This document shows positions 1 through 6,630 of a DNA stretch of 10,051 nucleotides, in pieces. The stretch's first letter is position 1; every line of letters starts with the position of its first letter. The stretch comes from a bacterium (lineage in GTDB: Bacteria; Vulcanimicrobiota; Xenobia; RGZZ01): contig JAJXVI010000040.1 in assembly GCA_021782195.1 (NCBI GenBank), positions 1-10,051 on the forward strand, read 5' to 3'. The notes beneath the pieces are model-generated. The model did not search any database, was not told the DNA's origin, and worked only from the letters and a program-made list of their open reading frames with translations. A program made the position numbers and the translations under genes.

Positions 1-169
1 TTCAGGGGCCCGGCCCCGAAACCTTCTGCCACCATCCGCACCGAGGCTCCACCGGCACGCGCTGCGTCATCGTCGCCTGCACCCCAGGGCGGCGCAAGAA
101 AGGACCCGAGGACGCAGCACGGCACTCGCGACGCCGCTCGACGTCCTGAAAGCGCCACGCCAGGGGCTG

Positions 170-1201
170 GTGGCAGTGCGCAGAACCGCGCTCGCCGCCG
201 CCCGTCGAAGGGACCGTCGGGTGCCGACTAGGAGGGCGTGCGCGGTCACCGAGAGCGGGGCGGCTGTGCGTGGCGGGGCAGGAGACCCGACGGCGCGGGA
301 GACGGATCCTGCATGTGATTGCAGCAGGCGCCTGTGTCGACTGTGTGCACTCTGCACGTTGTTCTGTCTGATTCTCGTGTGCCGCGTTGCGCATGGTCAG
401 GCAGCCGGCGGGGGGCTCGGGCAGACTTTACTGCTAACTGCGCGTGACGGGAGCCTTCTTCGCTACATTTCAGGTGCGAAGTTCGAGATGGGGAGTGCCC
501 GAGGGGCACCTCAGGAAGCTCCTCCACACCCCGTCACCGTGCACTCGTTCTTCATGGCCGTGACCCCGGTGAGCAACGAGCAGTTTTCTCGTTTCGTGAG
601 CCAGACGGGCTATCGTACCCGGGCCGAACTGCAGGGATCCGGGATTACGTGGACCGGTCACGCGTTTACGCGTGTAAAGGGAGCGTGCTGGAAGCATCCG
701 AACGGCCCCGGTTCGACGTGTCTGTGGCGAGCGCCCGTGGTGCTTGTGACCTGGGACGATGCGAGCGAGTACGCGGCGTGGGCCGGTCTGCGTCTGCCGA
801 CTGAAGAGGAGTGGGAGTACGCCGCCCGGGGAACCGACCGGCGCCTCTGGCCGTGGCGCGGCGACTTCAATCGTGCGGATGCCCGAACCTCCGTGGGCGG
901 AGCCCCGGGCTCAAGCGGGGGAGTGGTGCCGGTCGGAAGTTATCCTCGTGGCGCTTCACCTTTCGGTCTTCTGGATATGTGCGGCAATGTGTGGGAGTGG
1001 ACGTCCTCCCAGGCGGACCCCTATCCGAACACCATCATCGGCTCTGCCGCCTCTTTTTACGGGGCCGGGCGGCGCGTGTTCCGGGGTGGTTCCTGGTATG
1101 AGAACAATCCTTGGCAGGTGACCGCAACGTGTCGACGCAGTGACCTGCCAGGCCTCGCCATGACCAACCTTGGATTCCGCTGTGCCCGGTCCGTCCGTTA
1201 G
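170..1201 (+). CDS. FGE-sulfatase-domain (SUMF1-like) exported or anchored protein, without the FGE cysteine pair
   Basis: A 343-residue reading frame whose residues about 100-343 match the formylglycine-generating-enzyme fold. Landmarks are FEMGS (105-109), a VTPVSNEQFSRFV-type segment (131-143), LPTEEEWEYAARG (209-221), DMCGNVWEW (269-277), RGGSW (305-309) and NLGFRCA (333-339). The N-terminal part is basic, then hydrophobic and very Cys-rich (residues 47-77), ending near VAHGQ, which looks like a signal peptide or membrane anchor, so the domain is probably extracytoplasmic. True FGE uses two cysteines just after GGS to oxidise a sulfatase Cys. By my alignment those positions are Glu311 and Gln316, so sulfatase maturation is unlikely. 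Family members without the pair include substrate-binding or other modifying enzymes; the target here is unknown. The start is uncertain: GTG codons at 170, 176, 221 and 266 are all in frame, with AGGGG upstream of the first two and GAAGGGA upstream of 221. Domain identity is firm; function is not. Confidence 0.88.
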   Translation: MAVRRTALAAARRRDRRVPTRRACAVTESGAAVRGGAGDPTARETDPACDCSRRLCRLCALCTLFCLILVCRVAHGQAAGGGLGQTLLLTARDGSLLRYISGAKFEMGSARGAPQEAPPHPVTVHSFFMAVTPVSNEQFSRFVSQTGYRTRAELQGSGITWTGHAFTRVKGACWKHPNGPGSTCLWRAPVVLVTWDDASEYAAWAGLRLPTEEEWEYAARGTDRRLWPWRGDFNRADARTSVGGAPGSSGGVVPVGSYPRGASPFGLLDMCGNVWEWTSSQADPYPNTIIGSAASFYGAGRRVFRGGSWYENNPWQVTATCRRSDLPGLAMTNLGFRCARSVR

Positions 1202-1217
1202 GACGACCGCAGGCGGA

Positions 1218-1259
1218 CCTTTCGCGCTCGAGCGTAGTACGCAAGGCGGCGCCGAAAGG
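1218..1259 (+). terminator. Stem-loop downstream of the FGE-like gene, possible weak terminator
   Basis: CCTTTCG (1218-1224) is the exact reverse complement of CGAAAGG (1253-1259). Inside the loop is a further 10-bp palindrome, CGCTCGAGCG (1225-1234). It lies 16 bp after the stop codon. No T-tract follows, so an intrinsic terminator is only a guess. Confidence 0.25.
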
Positions 1260-1331
1260 ACATGCACACCGTTGTCTGCCGTGCCGAATGCTCGGGTAGA
1301 CGACCGGAAGAGCGAGGGAGACTGACCGGTC

Positions 1332-1360
1332 TTGCACGGCCCGGGTCGCTGTGGTATGAT
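1332..1360 (+). promoter_or_regulatory. Strong sigma70-type promoter with extended -10
   Basis: TTGCAC (1332-1337), a 17-nt spacer, then TATGAT (1355-1360), preceded by TGG that fits the extended -10 TGn element. The predicted transcription start is near 1367. No convincing ORF follows on this strand. What follows is the structured RNA candidate, so the promoter and RNA calls support each other. Confidence 0.75.
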
Positions 1361-1366
1361 ACGCAC

Positions 1367-1592
1367 GAAAGTTAGGCAAATTCCCTGCGGTGTTTGTGAT
1401 ATCTCGGTGTCATTGAGCCAACACCGACACCTCGGGGGCTGCACTCTGAGACGGGCGTGACATGCCTTCGGTTCGGAAGTTTCTTCCCCCTTTTACGAGG
1501 GCGAGGGAGCCCACCGCGTCTTGGGTCTAGAGGAGCCCCCACCTGCTACGGCAGGTTCAAGCCCTGGGGTACACGGCATCGCGGGGATTTTA
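1367..1592 (+). ncRNA. ssrS: 6S RNA candidate
   Basis: A structured, non-coding-looking stretch starting right after the strong promoter. The ends form a long closing stem: 1378-1392 pairs with 1577-1591 at 14 of 15 positions, counting G-U pairs. Inside it is an open region of about 20 nt (1393-1412) facing 16 nt (1561-1576). Then TTGAGCC (1413-1419) is complementary to GGTTCAA (1554-1560). This resembles the UGAGCC and GGUUCAAGGG segments flanking the central bubble of E. coli 6S RNA. A local hairpin CCTGC-TACG-GCAGG (1542-1555) competes for the second segment, as a 3'-side hairpin does in E. coli. Further in, GGGGGCT (1434-1440) pairs with AGCCCCC (1534-1540), followed by CTCT/AGAG and GAGACG/CGTCTT, giving a long apical arm. 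Known role of the family: mimics an open promoter, sequesters housekeeping RNA polymerase and templates short pRNAs. The length of about 225 nt is slightly long for the family. The 3' end has TTTT but no clear terminator. Ends are approximate. Confidence 0.72.
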
Positions 1593-1675
1593 AATGTGGG
1601 AATGCGGCGCGCCGGATACGCGCGGCTGCTGTGGTGGCTTGCATCCGACTGCGGTGTATCCGGAGCGATCCCCTG

Positions 1676-2233
1676 TTACTGTCCCTTGAGTTGACGAATC
1701 TGTGCCTGCGCGGCCGCAATCAGTGTGCGAAGCGTGTCTTTTCCTGCTGCGGGCATCCTGGAGCCCGAGACAGTGTACCGGCGGTCGTCGACCACTCGAA
1801 GGAAGGCGTTGCGTCCTCGGTGGACCTCTCCGAGTGCACAGTAACACAGCCCGGTGTCATATTCTGCAAGCGCCCTCGTGGTGCACGAAAGCGGCTGGGG
1901 AAACCGCGTGACGACCATCGTGAGGGCCTCGATTGCGCGACTTAGCAGAAATTGCCGTCTGTCGCCGTGTGCTCGGAATCCGGGTTCGAAGAAGCGGGTC
2001 CTTGCATACTCGAACTGGCTCATGGCATCGACTTGCAGCGTCATTTTGCCAGACCACGGCAGCACCAGTCGACTACGAAGTACGAACCATCCCCCCAGGA
2101 CCACCACGCTCACCAGCACCGCCAGTGCAAGAAGCGTTGGACGGTGTTTGCGCGCGAATCCTTCCCGATTGTGGGCCGGGTTTGCGTTCTGCACAGTTGC
2201 AGGGTCTTGAGCGGGTTGATTTGTTGACTTCAC
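1676..2233 (-). CDS. Small single-pass membrane protein with possible TPR-like helical domain, unrecognised
   Basis: 185 residues with a GTG start at 2233 and GAGG at 2238-2241, only 4 nt upstream, so the ribosome site is weak. Residues 1-30 are polar and probably cytoplasmic. Residues 33-52 are a clear transmembrane segment (LLALAVLVSVVVLGGWFVL). Residues about 70-183 are amphipathic helices with Ala, Leu and Tyr spacing (for example FLLSRAIEALTMVVTRFP, then ALAEYDTGLCYCALGEVHRGRNAFLRVV), which reads like two tetratricopeptide-type repeats. The pattern AxxxxGxCYxxLGxxxxAxxxFxxV is typical of TPR units that mediate protein contacts. I do not recognise a specific family. It is transcribed towards the 6S RNA candidate and away from dacB, sharing an approximately 180 bp divergent intergenic region with dacB. 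Confidence 0.75.
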   Translation of the reverse strand: MKSTNQPAQDPATVQNANPAHNREGFARKHRPTLLALAVLVSVVVLGGWFVLRSRLVLPWSGKMTLQVDAMSQFEYARTRFFEPGFRAHGDRRQFLLSRAIEALTMVVTRFPQPLSCTTRALAEYDTGLCYCALGEVHRGRNAFLRVVDDRRYTVSGSRMPAAGKDTLRTLIAAAQAQIRQLKGQ

Positions 2234-2397
2234 AGGGCCTCGAGGTTCGGTGCGGTCCCTCTTGCCTCCTGCGGCAGGTCTTCACAACGGCGGGAGACAG
2301 TGACGACGCACGATTGAGGCTGTCGTGAAGGGCATCTCGATGGTTCTTCTCGAATTGCAGCGGCGGTGCTCAAGGGCGATGGTCTGTGCTGGAGCGT

Positions 2398-2406
2398 GAG
2401 GAAGGA
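2398..2406 (+). promoter_or_regulatory. Ribosome binding site that fixes the dacB start
   Basis: GAGGAAGGA lies 6 nt before the GTG at 2413. The upstream in-frame GTG at 2386 has no comparable site, and using it would add nine polar residues in front of an otherwise textbook signal peptide. Confidence 0.7.
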
Positions 2407-2412
2407 TGCGTT

Positions 2413-4002
2413 GTGAAGTTGTTCGATAGAAGATTCGTGCCGGCAGTGCTGGTGATATGGCTGCTGGGTCTGGCTGCGGTTGCGGCGGCCCCGTCTGCCC
2501 GGAGGATGCAGACCGGTGCGTGCGGCGTGCAGGGCGCCCGTGTGCAGACCCACCGTCTCACGTCCCCCCCGCCCCGCCAGGTGCCAGACCGAGGCGCGCT
2601 GATCAGGGCCGCGGCGCTTCAAAAGGGATTGCGTGATGCGCAGTGGGGATTGATCGTCGTTCGTCTCGATGGTCAACGTGTACTGCTCGAGCGTGAACCG
2701 AACCGGTTGCTTGTGCCCGCTTCGAACATGAAGCTGTACACGGCAGCGGCTGCGTTTCGGGTGCTTGGAGGGGGCTTTCGCTGGCATACTTCCGTGTTTG
2801 CGACGCCCGCTGTGGACGGTGCGGTCGAAACGCTCACCCTGCGTGGCAGTGGCGACCCGACGCTTGCGGCTGCCCAGCTTGAACATCTGGCCAGGGTCGT
2901 GTCAGGGTGGGGGATACACGTGATCAAGCATCTGGTGCTCGATACGTCCGCGGTCCTGTGTGTCCGATACGGTCCGGGATGGGCCTGGGATGACGAGACG
3001 GAAGATTACTCCGCGCCATTGGGCGGGTTGGGCGTGAACGAGAATGTCGTGAGGTTGCGCATCGTCGGTACACCACTCTCGGCGGACGCTTCGCCATCGG
3101 CACTCACGGTCTCGGCTGACCCGGCCGGCGTTCTTCAGTTGGAGAATCACGCGGTCTGTGGGCCCTCCACTTCGGCGGATACGCTCTCCATCCATCGGCA
3201 GGAGGGAACCAACAGGGTTGTCGTTTCGGGTTCGATACCTGCCGGCAGGGTGCGTGAAGAGGCCGTTGCGGTAAGGGACGGTGCCGAGTATGCCGGACTT
3301 CTGTTCGCGCGTGACCTGCGCACGCTGGGAATCTCGGTGCGAGGAGTTCCGACCGTGGTTACTGCGAAAGAGGGCCATCCGCACCTCGCACCTCCCCCCG
3401 GAAGGGAACTGGGTTGTGTGCAGTCTCCGCCACTTCGCGAGGTCCTTCGGACCATGATGAAGGAAAGCGACAACTACATCGCGGAGCAGGTGCTCCGTAC
3501 GATTCCGCGACGTCCGGGGACGGGGCTTGGAACCCTCGCGCGCGCGCTTGCGCCTCTCGGAGTCTCGGCCAGTCGGCGGCGCCAGGTGGACGGATCCGGA
3601 CTTTCGCGCATGGACCTGGTGACCCCTCACGATACACTGCGCCTTCTCGTCGCGTGTGCCAGGCAGAAGGAATTTCTCGAGACGTTGCCTGTCGCCGGGG
3701 TGGACGGGACGCTGTCCAGGCGTTTCCGTACTTCCCCTTTGCGAGGGAGGCTGTGCGCAAAAACAGGTTCGATGACCGGAATCAGCGCCATCTCCGGCTA
3801 CGTTCTGGGTCGCGATGGAAAACCACGCTGGGCTTTCTCCTTCATCATCAACGACAGTCTGGCCAGGTCGCGCGTACTCGAGCACATCGAGGACCGGCTC
3901 TTGAACCGGATCTTTCTGCCCATTCTGGATACGCGGAGATCTCCGCCGCCAGGGCACCCGACTCGGAAAGGCGTTGTGTTGCGGAAAGCGCGTCGGCAGT
4001 AG
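2413..4002 (+). CDS. dacB: D-alanyl-D-alanine carboxypeptidase/endopeptidase, PBP4 (class C, peptidase S13) family
   Basis: 529 residues from the GTG at 2413. Residues 1-26 (MKLFDRRF, then a hydrophobic run ending AAVAAA) form a signal peptide, placing the enzyme in the periplasm or outside the membrane. All three penicillin-binding active-site motifs are present: SNMK (Ser104 acylation site, Lys107), SDN (352-354) and KTG (450-452). The gap of about 245 residues between the first two is the extra domain insertion typical of PBP4/R39 class C enzymes and not of PBP5. VDGSGLSR (392-399) and the VAGVDGTL stretch near 428-435 are further family signatures. The family trims the terminal D-Ala of peptidoglycan stem peptides and cleaves cross-links during wall remodelling. 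The C-terminal tail of about 25 residues is Pro- and Arg-rich and not part of the core fold. An HPt gene follows 32 bp later, so co-transcription is likely. Divergent from the membrane protein upstream. Confidence 0.94.
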   Translation: MKLFDRRFVPAVLVIWLLGLAAVAAAPSARRMQTGACGVQGARVQTHRLTSPPPRQVPDRGALIRAAALQKGLRDAQWGLIVVRLDGQRVLLEREPNRLLVPASNMKLYTAAAAFRVLGGGFRWHTSVFATPAVDGAVETLTLRGSGDPTLAAAQLEHLARVVSGWGIHVIKHLVLDTSAVLCVRYGPGWAWDDETEDYSAPLGGLGVNENVVRLRIVGTPLSADASPSALTVSADPAGVLQLENHAVCGPSTSADTLSIHRQEGTNRVVVSGSIPAGRVREEAVAVRDGAEYAGLLFARDLRTLGISVRGVPTVVTAKEGHPHLAPPPGRELGCVQSPPLREVLRTMMKESDNYIAEQVLRTIPRRPGTGLGTLARALAPLGVSASRRRQVDGSGLSRMDLVTPHDTLRLLVACARQKEFLETLPVAGVDGTLSRRFRTSPLRGRLCAKTGSMTGISAISGYVLGRDGKPRWAFSFIINDSLARSRVLEHIEDRLLNRIFLPILDTRRSPPPGHPTRKGVVLRKARRQ

Positions 4003-4034
4003 GGAATCACCGTTCATCGGGCGAATGGGGCGGC

Positions 4035-4490
4035 ATGTTGGAGCCCGATGAAGCGGAGCCGATAGCGGGTCGTGCTCCTTCGGAAGAGCAGAACGACTCT
4101 TCAGAAGGGGTGTGCCGCCGTTTTGCACAGCCAGACGGCAGAACTTTGTATGACCCGACGCGGGTTGCATCTGTACGTGCGCTATGTGCAGGTCGGCCTG
4201 ATCGTTTTACGCGACTGGTGACCGTCTTTGTCGACAGTTCCCGTCAGTTGCTTGATGCAATGCATGCAGCCTGCATCGCTCAGGACCTGGGTGGGGTTCA
4301 ATCAACCGCCCATAGCCTGAAGTCTTGCTCCGCTACCTTCGGATCGGTGTACGTGAGCGAAGTTTCACTCGAACTCGAGATGCTGCAAGCCCCTGTAGAC
4401 TGGCAGCATCTGCTCGCGAGGGTGGCGGACCTGGAAGCTTCGCACGCGGTCGTTGTGGGTATTCTCGAAGACGAACTGTTTACGCTATAA
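4035..4490 (+). CDS. Stand-alone histidine phosphotransfer (HPt) domain protein
   Basis: 151 residues from ATG 4035, with a weak GGGG at 4027-4030 as the only ribosome site. After an acidic N-terminal stretch of about 37 residues, the rest is a helical bundle with the HPt signature AHSLKSCSATFGS (92-104). His93 is the expected phospho-accepting residue, in the HxxK context with Lys96 and the downstream Gly103. The preceding helix (PDRFTRLVTVFVDSSRQLLDAM) and the following LELEML helix also match the family pattern. HPt proteins relay phosphate between receiver domains of hybrid kinases and response regulators in the cytoplasm. No kinase or receiver lies in the window, so partners are encoded elsewhere. 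Its position 32 bp after dacB suggests one transcript, which is a context inference. The usual small residue after HxxK is Ser here instead of Gly, a mild variation. Confidence 0.85.
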   Translation: MLEPDEAEPIAGRAPSEEQNDSSEGVCRRFAQPDGRTLYDPTRVASVRALCAGRPDRFTRLVTVFVDSSRQLLDAMHAACIAQDLGGVQSTAHSLKSCSATFGSVYVSEVSLELEMLQAPVDWQHLLARVADLEASHAVVVGILEDELFTL

Positions 4491-4609
4491 GCATGCGACC
4501 CGCAGGTCCCATGACACGTTGCTGAGCACGGGGAACCCGCTCGAACTCTATACGTATGTGACGCATGGAACTGTGGGGCGTATCCATGCTGCGGGGCACG
4601 GGGAAATCG

Positions 4610-6106
4610 CTAGATCTCTACACGGCGTACGAGCAGCGAGTGCTGGGGTTTGTCGACAAGCGTGGTGCGACGCCTGCTGCAGGCTTCCACGATACTTTCC
4701 GCGAGGCGCGGGTTCGATTCCCAGTGCGCGTGGACGTACGTGGCCAGCACATTCTCGCCGACCTTGTATCCATCGGCACGCGCGCCGCCCCCGAGGGGAG
4801 GGCGCACGTTGAACGCGGTTTCGAGCGCGGGTGGGGCGTGGAAGTGGGAGTATCGGAACTCGTGGCCGCGGAATCGCAATCCGGCGGGGCCCAGTATCGA
4901 AGGGGTTCGGGTTTCGACCTCCACGTAGCCGGTGGAGGCGGGCCCCTCGCTCAACGTTGTTTCCCCGGGGAGAAGTCCGACCATCGGATAGCTGATGGCA
5001 TCGGGCGTGCGGATCGAAGACGAGAGGTAGAGCAGTCCTCCACTCTCCGCGTAGATCAGTCCTCCGGTTGCTGCGAATCGCAGGATCGCGGCGCGCATCT
5101 TTTCATTGGCAGACAGCCACTGGGCAGCTTTCTCGGGATAGCCGCCGCCAATGTAGAGCCCCTCCACGTCCGGCAGGTCATTGTCGTGCAGGGGGGAGAA
5201 CCGAACCAGTTCCGCGCCACTCGCCGCCAGCCTCGCAATGTTGGCTTCATAATAGAGGTGAAACACCTCATCCCACGCGACCGCGATGCGACATCTTGAC
5301 GAACTGGTGTTTGCTCGAGCGTGACGAGATGCGAACATACGTGCGTGTGTTGCCGGGGGATTGGGATCCGGGGCGGTCTGAAGCACCGGAGTCGGAAGAG
5401 GTGGCGCGGAACACGCCAGATCGACGATGCGGTCGAGGTTGATCCATCCGCCGGCGACGTTCCCCCAGGCCTGGATGGTGCCGTCTACGCCGAGGCCGGT
5501 CGCTCCGAAGCCGAGTGCGGCGTTCGTTCCTTGATGACGGTCGGGAAAACGGTAATCCGTGGCGACGGGCAGCCCCCCGGTCACGTCTCGCGAGGCCTGT
5601 TCCAGCAGTTCGAGCTGGGAACGACTCTCGACTCGGTTTGCAAGCAGACCGGCTACGTAGAGGCCAACGTCAAAATTGCGAAATCCCTGAGTCAGGGCTG
5701 CAACGCTGCGTCCCATGCCGGTTGCGTCGAAGACCAGAAGCACCGGCGCTGCAAGCCATCGCGCAATCTGAGCGGTTGATCCGGCTTCGGTGGTTGGAGA
5801 GGCGCCGTCGAACAGGCCCGCAACCCCCTCGATCACGGCGATGTCGGCATCGACGGTGGCGCGGCCAAATGTAGCCAGCACGGCGTCGCGACCCATCATC
5901 CAGCCGTCAAGATTGTGCGACGGCTGGCCTGCGGCGCGGGCGTGCCACGTGGGGTCGACGTGGTCGGGCCCACACTTGAATACCGCGACCTTGAGCCCGC
6001 GCATGCGAAGTGCCCAGATGATGCCGATGGCGGCAGTCGTCTTGCCCACTCCACTCGCGGTGCCTGCCACGACTATCCGGGGAATGCTACGCTCTATGAA
6101 GGTCAT
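4610..6106 (-). CDS. cobB: Cobyrinate a,c-diamide synthase, glutaminase nucleophile Cys replaced by Ser
   Basis: 498 residues from ATG 6106; an in-frame TGA two codons upstream excludes a longer start, and there is no good ribosome site. The N-terminal half is the ATP-dependent amidoligase domain: P-loop GTASGVGKT (15-23), FKCGPDHVDPTWH (43-55), HNLDGWMM (64-71) and VIEGVAGLFDG (91-101). A variable linker spans 230-272. The C-terminal half is the CobB/CobQ-type class I glutaminase domain: GLYIGGGYPE (316-325), IYAESGGLLYL (351-361) and VLATYVHAHWESNP (453-466). The family amidates the a and c side chains of cobyrinate with ATP and glutamine during cobalamin synthesis in the cytoplasm. The nucleophile normally lies in AECGG. 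Here it is Ser355, codon AGT, at 5042-5044 on the plus strand. His459 in YVHAH is kept, but GHEFHYS reads GHEFRYS (Arg418). The protein may use free ammonia or be a paralogue with another role. No other corrin gene is nearby. Convergent with the HPt gene. Confidence 0.92.
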   Translation of the reverse strand: MTFIERSIPRIVVAGTASGVGKTTAAIGIIWALRMRGLKVAVFKCGPDHVDPTWHARAAGQPSHNLDGWMMGRDAVLATFGRATVDADIAVIEGVAGLFDGASPTTEAGSTAQIARWLAAPVLLVFDATGMGRSVAALTQGFRNFDVGLYVAGLLANRVESRSQLELLEQASRDVTGGLPVATDYRFPDRHQGTNAALGFGATGLGVDGTIQAWGNVAGGWINLDRIVDLACSAPPLPTPVLQTAPDPNPPATHARMFASRHARANTSSSRCRIAVAWDEVFHLYYEANIARLAASGAELVRFSPLHDNDLPDVEGLYIGGGYPEKAAQWLSANEKMRAAILRFAATGGLIYAESGGLLYLSSSIRTPDAISYPMVGLLPGETTLSEGPASTGYVEVETRTPSILGPAGLRFRGHEFRYSHFHAPPALETAFNVRPPLGGGARADGYKVGENVLATYVHAHWESNPRLAESIVEACSRRRTTLVDKPQHSLLVRRVEI

Positions 6107-6525
6107 GCGTCAGCAGTGCCAGACCGTCTGAGGCGGACATCTCTTGAGGAGAACGTGGCCGACACGTCGGTATGAAGGGATTGTTTTGCGTTGCACCCCA
6201 CAGCCTTTCATTCGGGATGGAGAGGTTGCCCGAGGCGTCCGTCTTCGGGTCGCGGGCAGTGTGCCCGAGTCACGTGACGGCGCGTTGTGGACCCCGAGTT
6301 CGGAAAGACGGAACGTGAAGGCCCAGCTGCATTCACGCACCTGCGGTTGACCTTCCGCAGAGGGCGGGGAAAATCCTGGGTGCGACAGAAGGCGTGGATT
6401 CATGGTGTCCACAGTGTCTACGCTCTTTCGCGGAGGAGATGGGTGACCGGCGAATACCCTGATGATGAGAATGTATCACCGCACGCGCGCAGATGCAACC
6501 ATGAGACGAGCGGAAAGTTACACGG
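6107..6525. other. Long intergenic/leader region upstream of the cobyrinate synthase
   Basis: About 420 bp without a believable gene: the 100-residue minus-strand frame at 6110-6412 is composition-like, with no ribosome site or recognisable domain. It holds several small dyads: CTGCGG-8nt-CCGCAG (6341-6360), CGGGCA-GTG-TGCCCG (6253-6267) and the 10-bp palindrome GTCACGTGAC (6269-6278). I looked for cobalamin riboswitch landmarks on the minus strand (the GCCACTG box and the 3' B12 box) and did not find them. The region could be the 5' leader of the gene at 4610-6106, or hold an unrecognised RNA. Confidence 0.5.
6470..6498 (-). promoter_or_regulatory. Possible promoter for the cobyrinate synthase transcript
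   Basis: On the minus strand: TTGCAT (6498-6493), a 17-nt spacer, then TACATT (6475-6470), preceded by TGA that fits an extended -10. It lies just past the ftsZ terminator and would give a leader of about 355 nt before the ATG at 6106. Composition is GC-rich around it, so a chance match is possible. Confidence 0.4.
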
Positions 6526-6572
6526 AAAAAAACAGACAGGCGACCCTGAATCGATACATCAGGGGCCTGTCT
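6526..6572 (-). terminator. Rho-independent terminator of ftsZ
   Basis: Read on the minus strand, the transcript leaves ftsZ (stop at 6631) and meets a hairpin made of an outer 7-bp stem (6572-6566 with 6540-6534) and an inner 6-bp stem (6564-6559 with 6549-6544), separated by a small asymmetric bulge and closed by a 9-nt loop. The stem is followed within two bases by seven T (6532-6526). This separates ftsZ from the downstream cobyrinate synthase transcript. Confidence 0.9.
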
Positions 6573-6630
6573 CGAGGATTCCGAGGATTGCCTGGGTTGA
6601 GATACGAGCGAAGCCAGGATCGACGAGGAA

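Noticed and set aside
1457..1945. 162-residue plus-strand frame across the 6S candidate and the membrane protein gene
   Set aside because: Cys/Arg-rich shadow of the minus-strand gene with no domain. The region fits RNA structure better.
4709..4732. tRNA T-arm-like sequence GGTTCGATTCCC
   Set aside because: It lies inside the conserved end of the cobyrinate synthase gene and no acceptor stem, anticodon arm or D-arm surrounds it.
6110..6412. 100-residue minus-strand frame upstream of the cobyrinate synthase
   Set aside because: Sequence is of random, Arg/Pro/Ser-rich GC-driven type with no start signal or recognisable motif.
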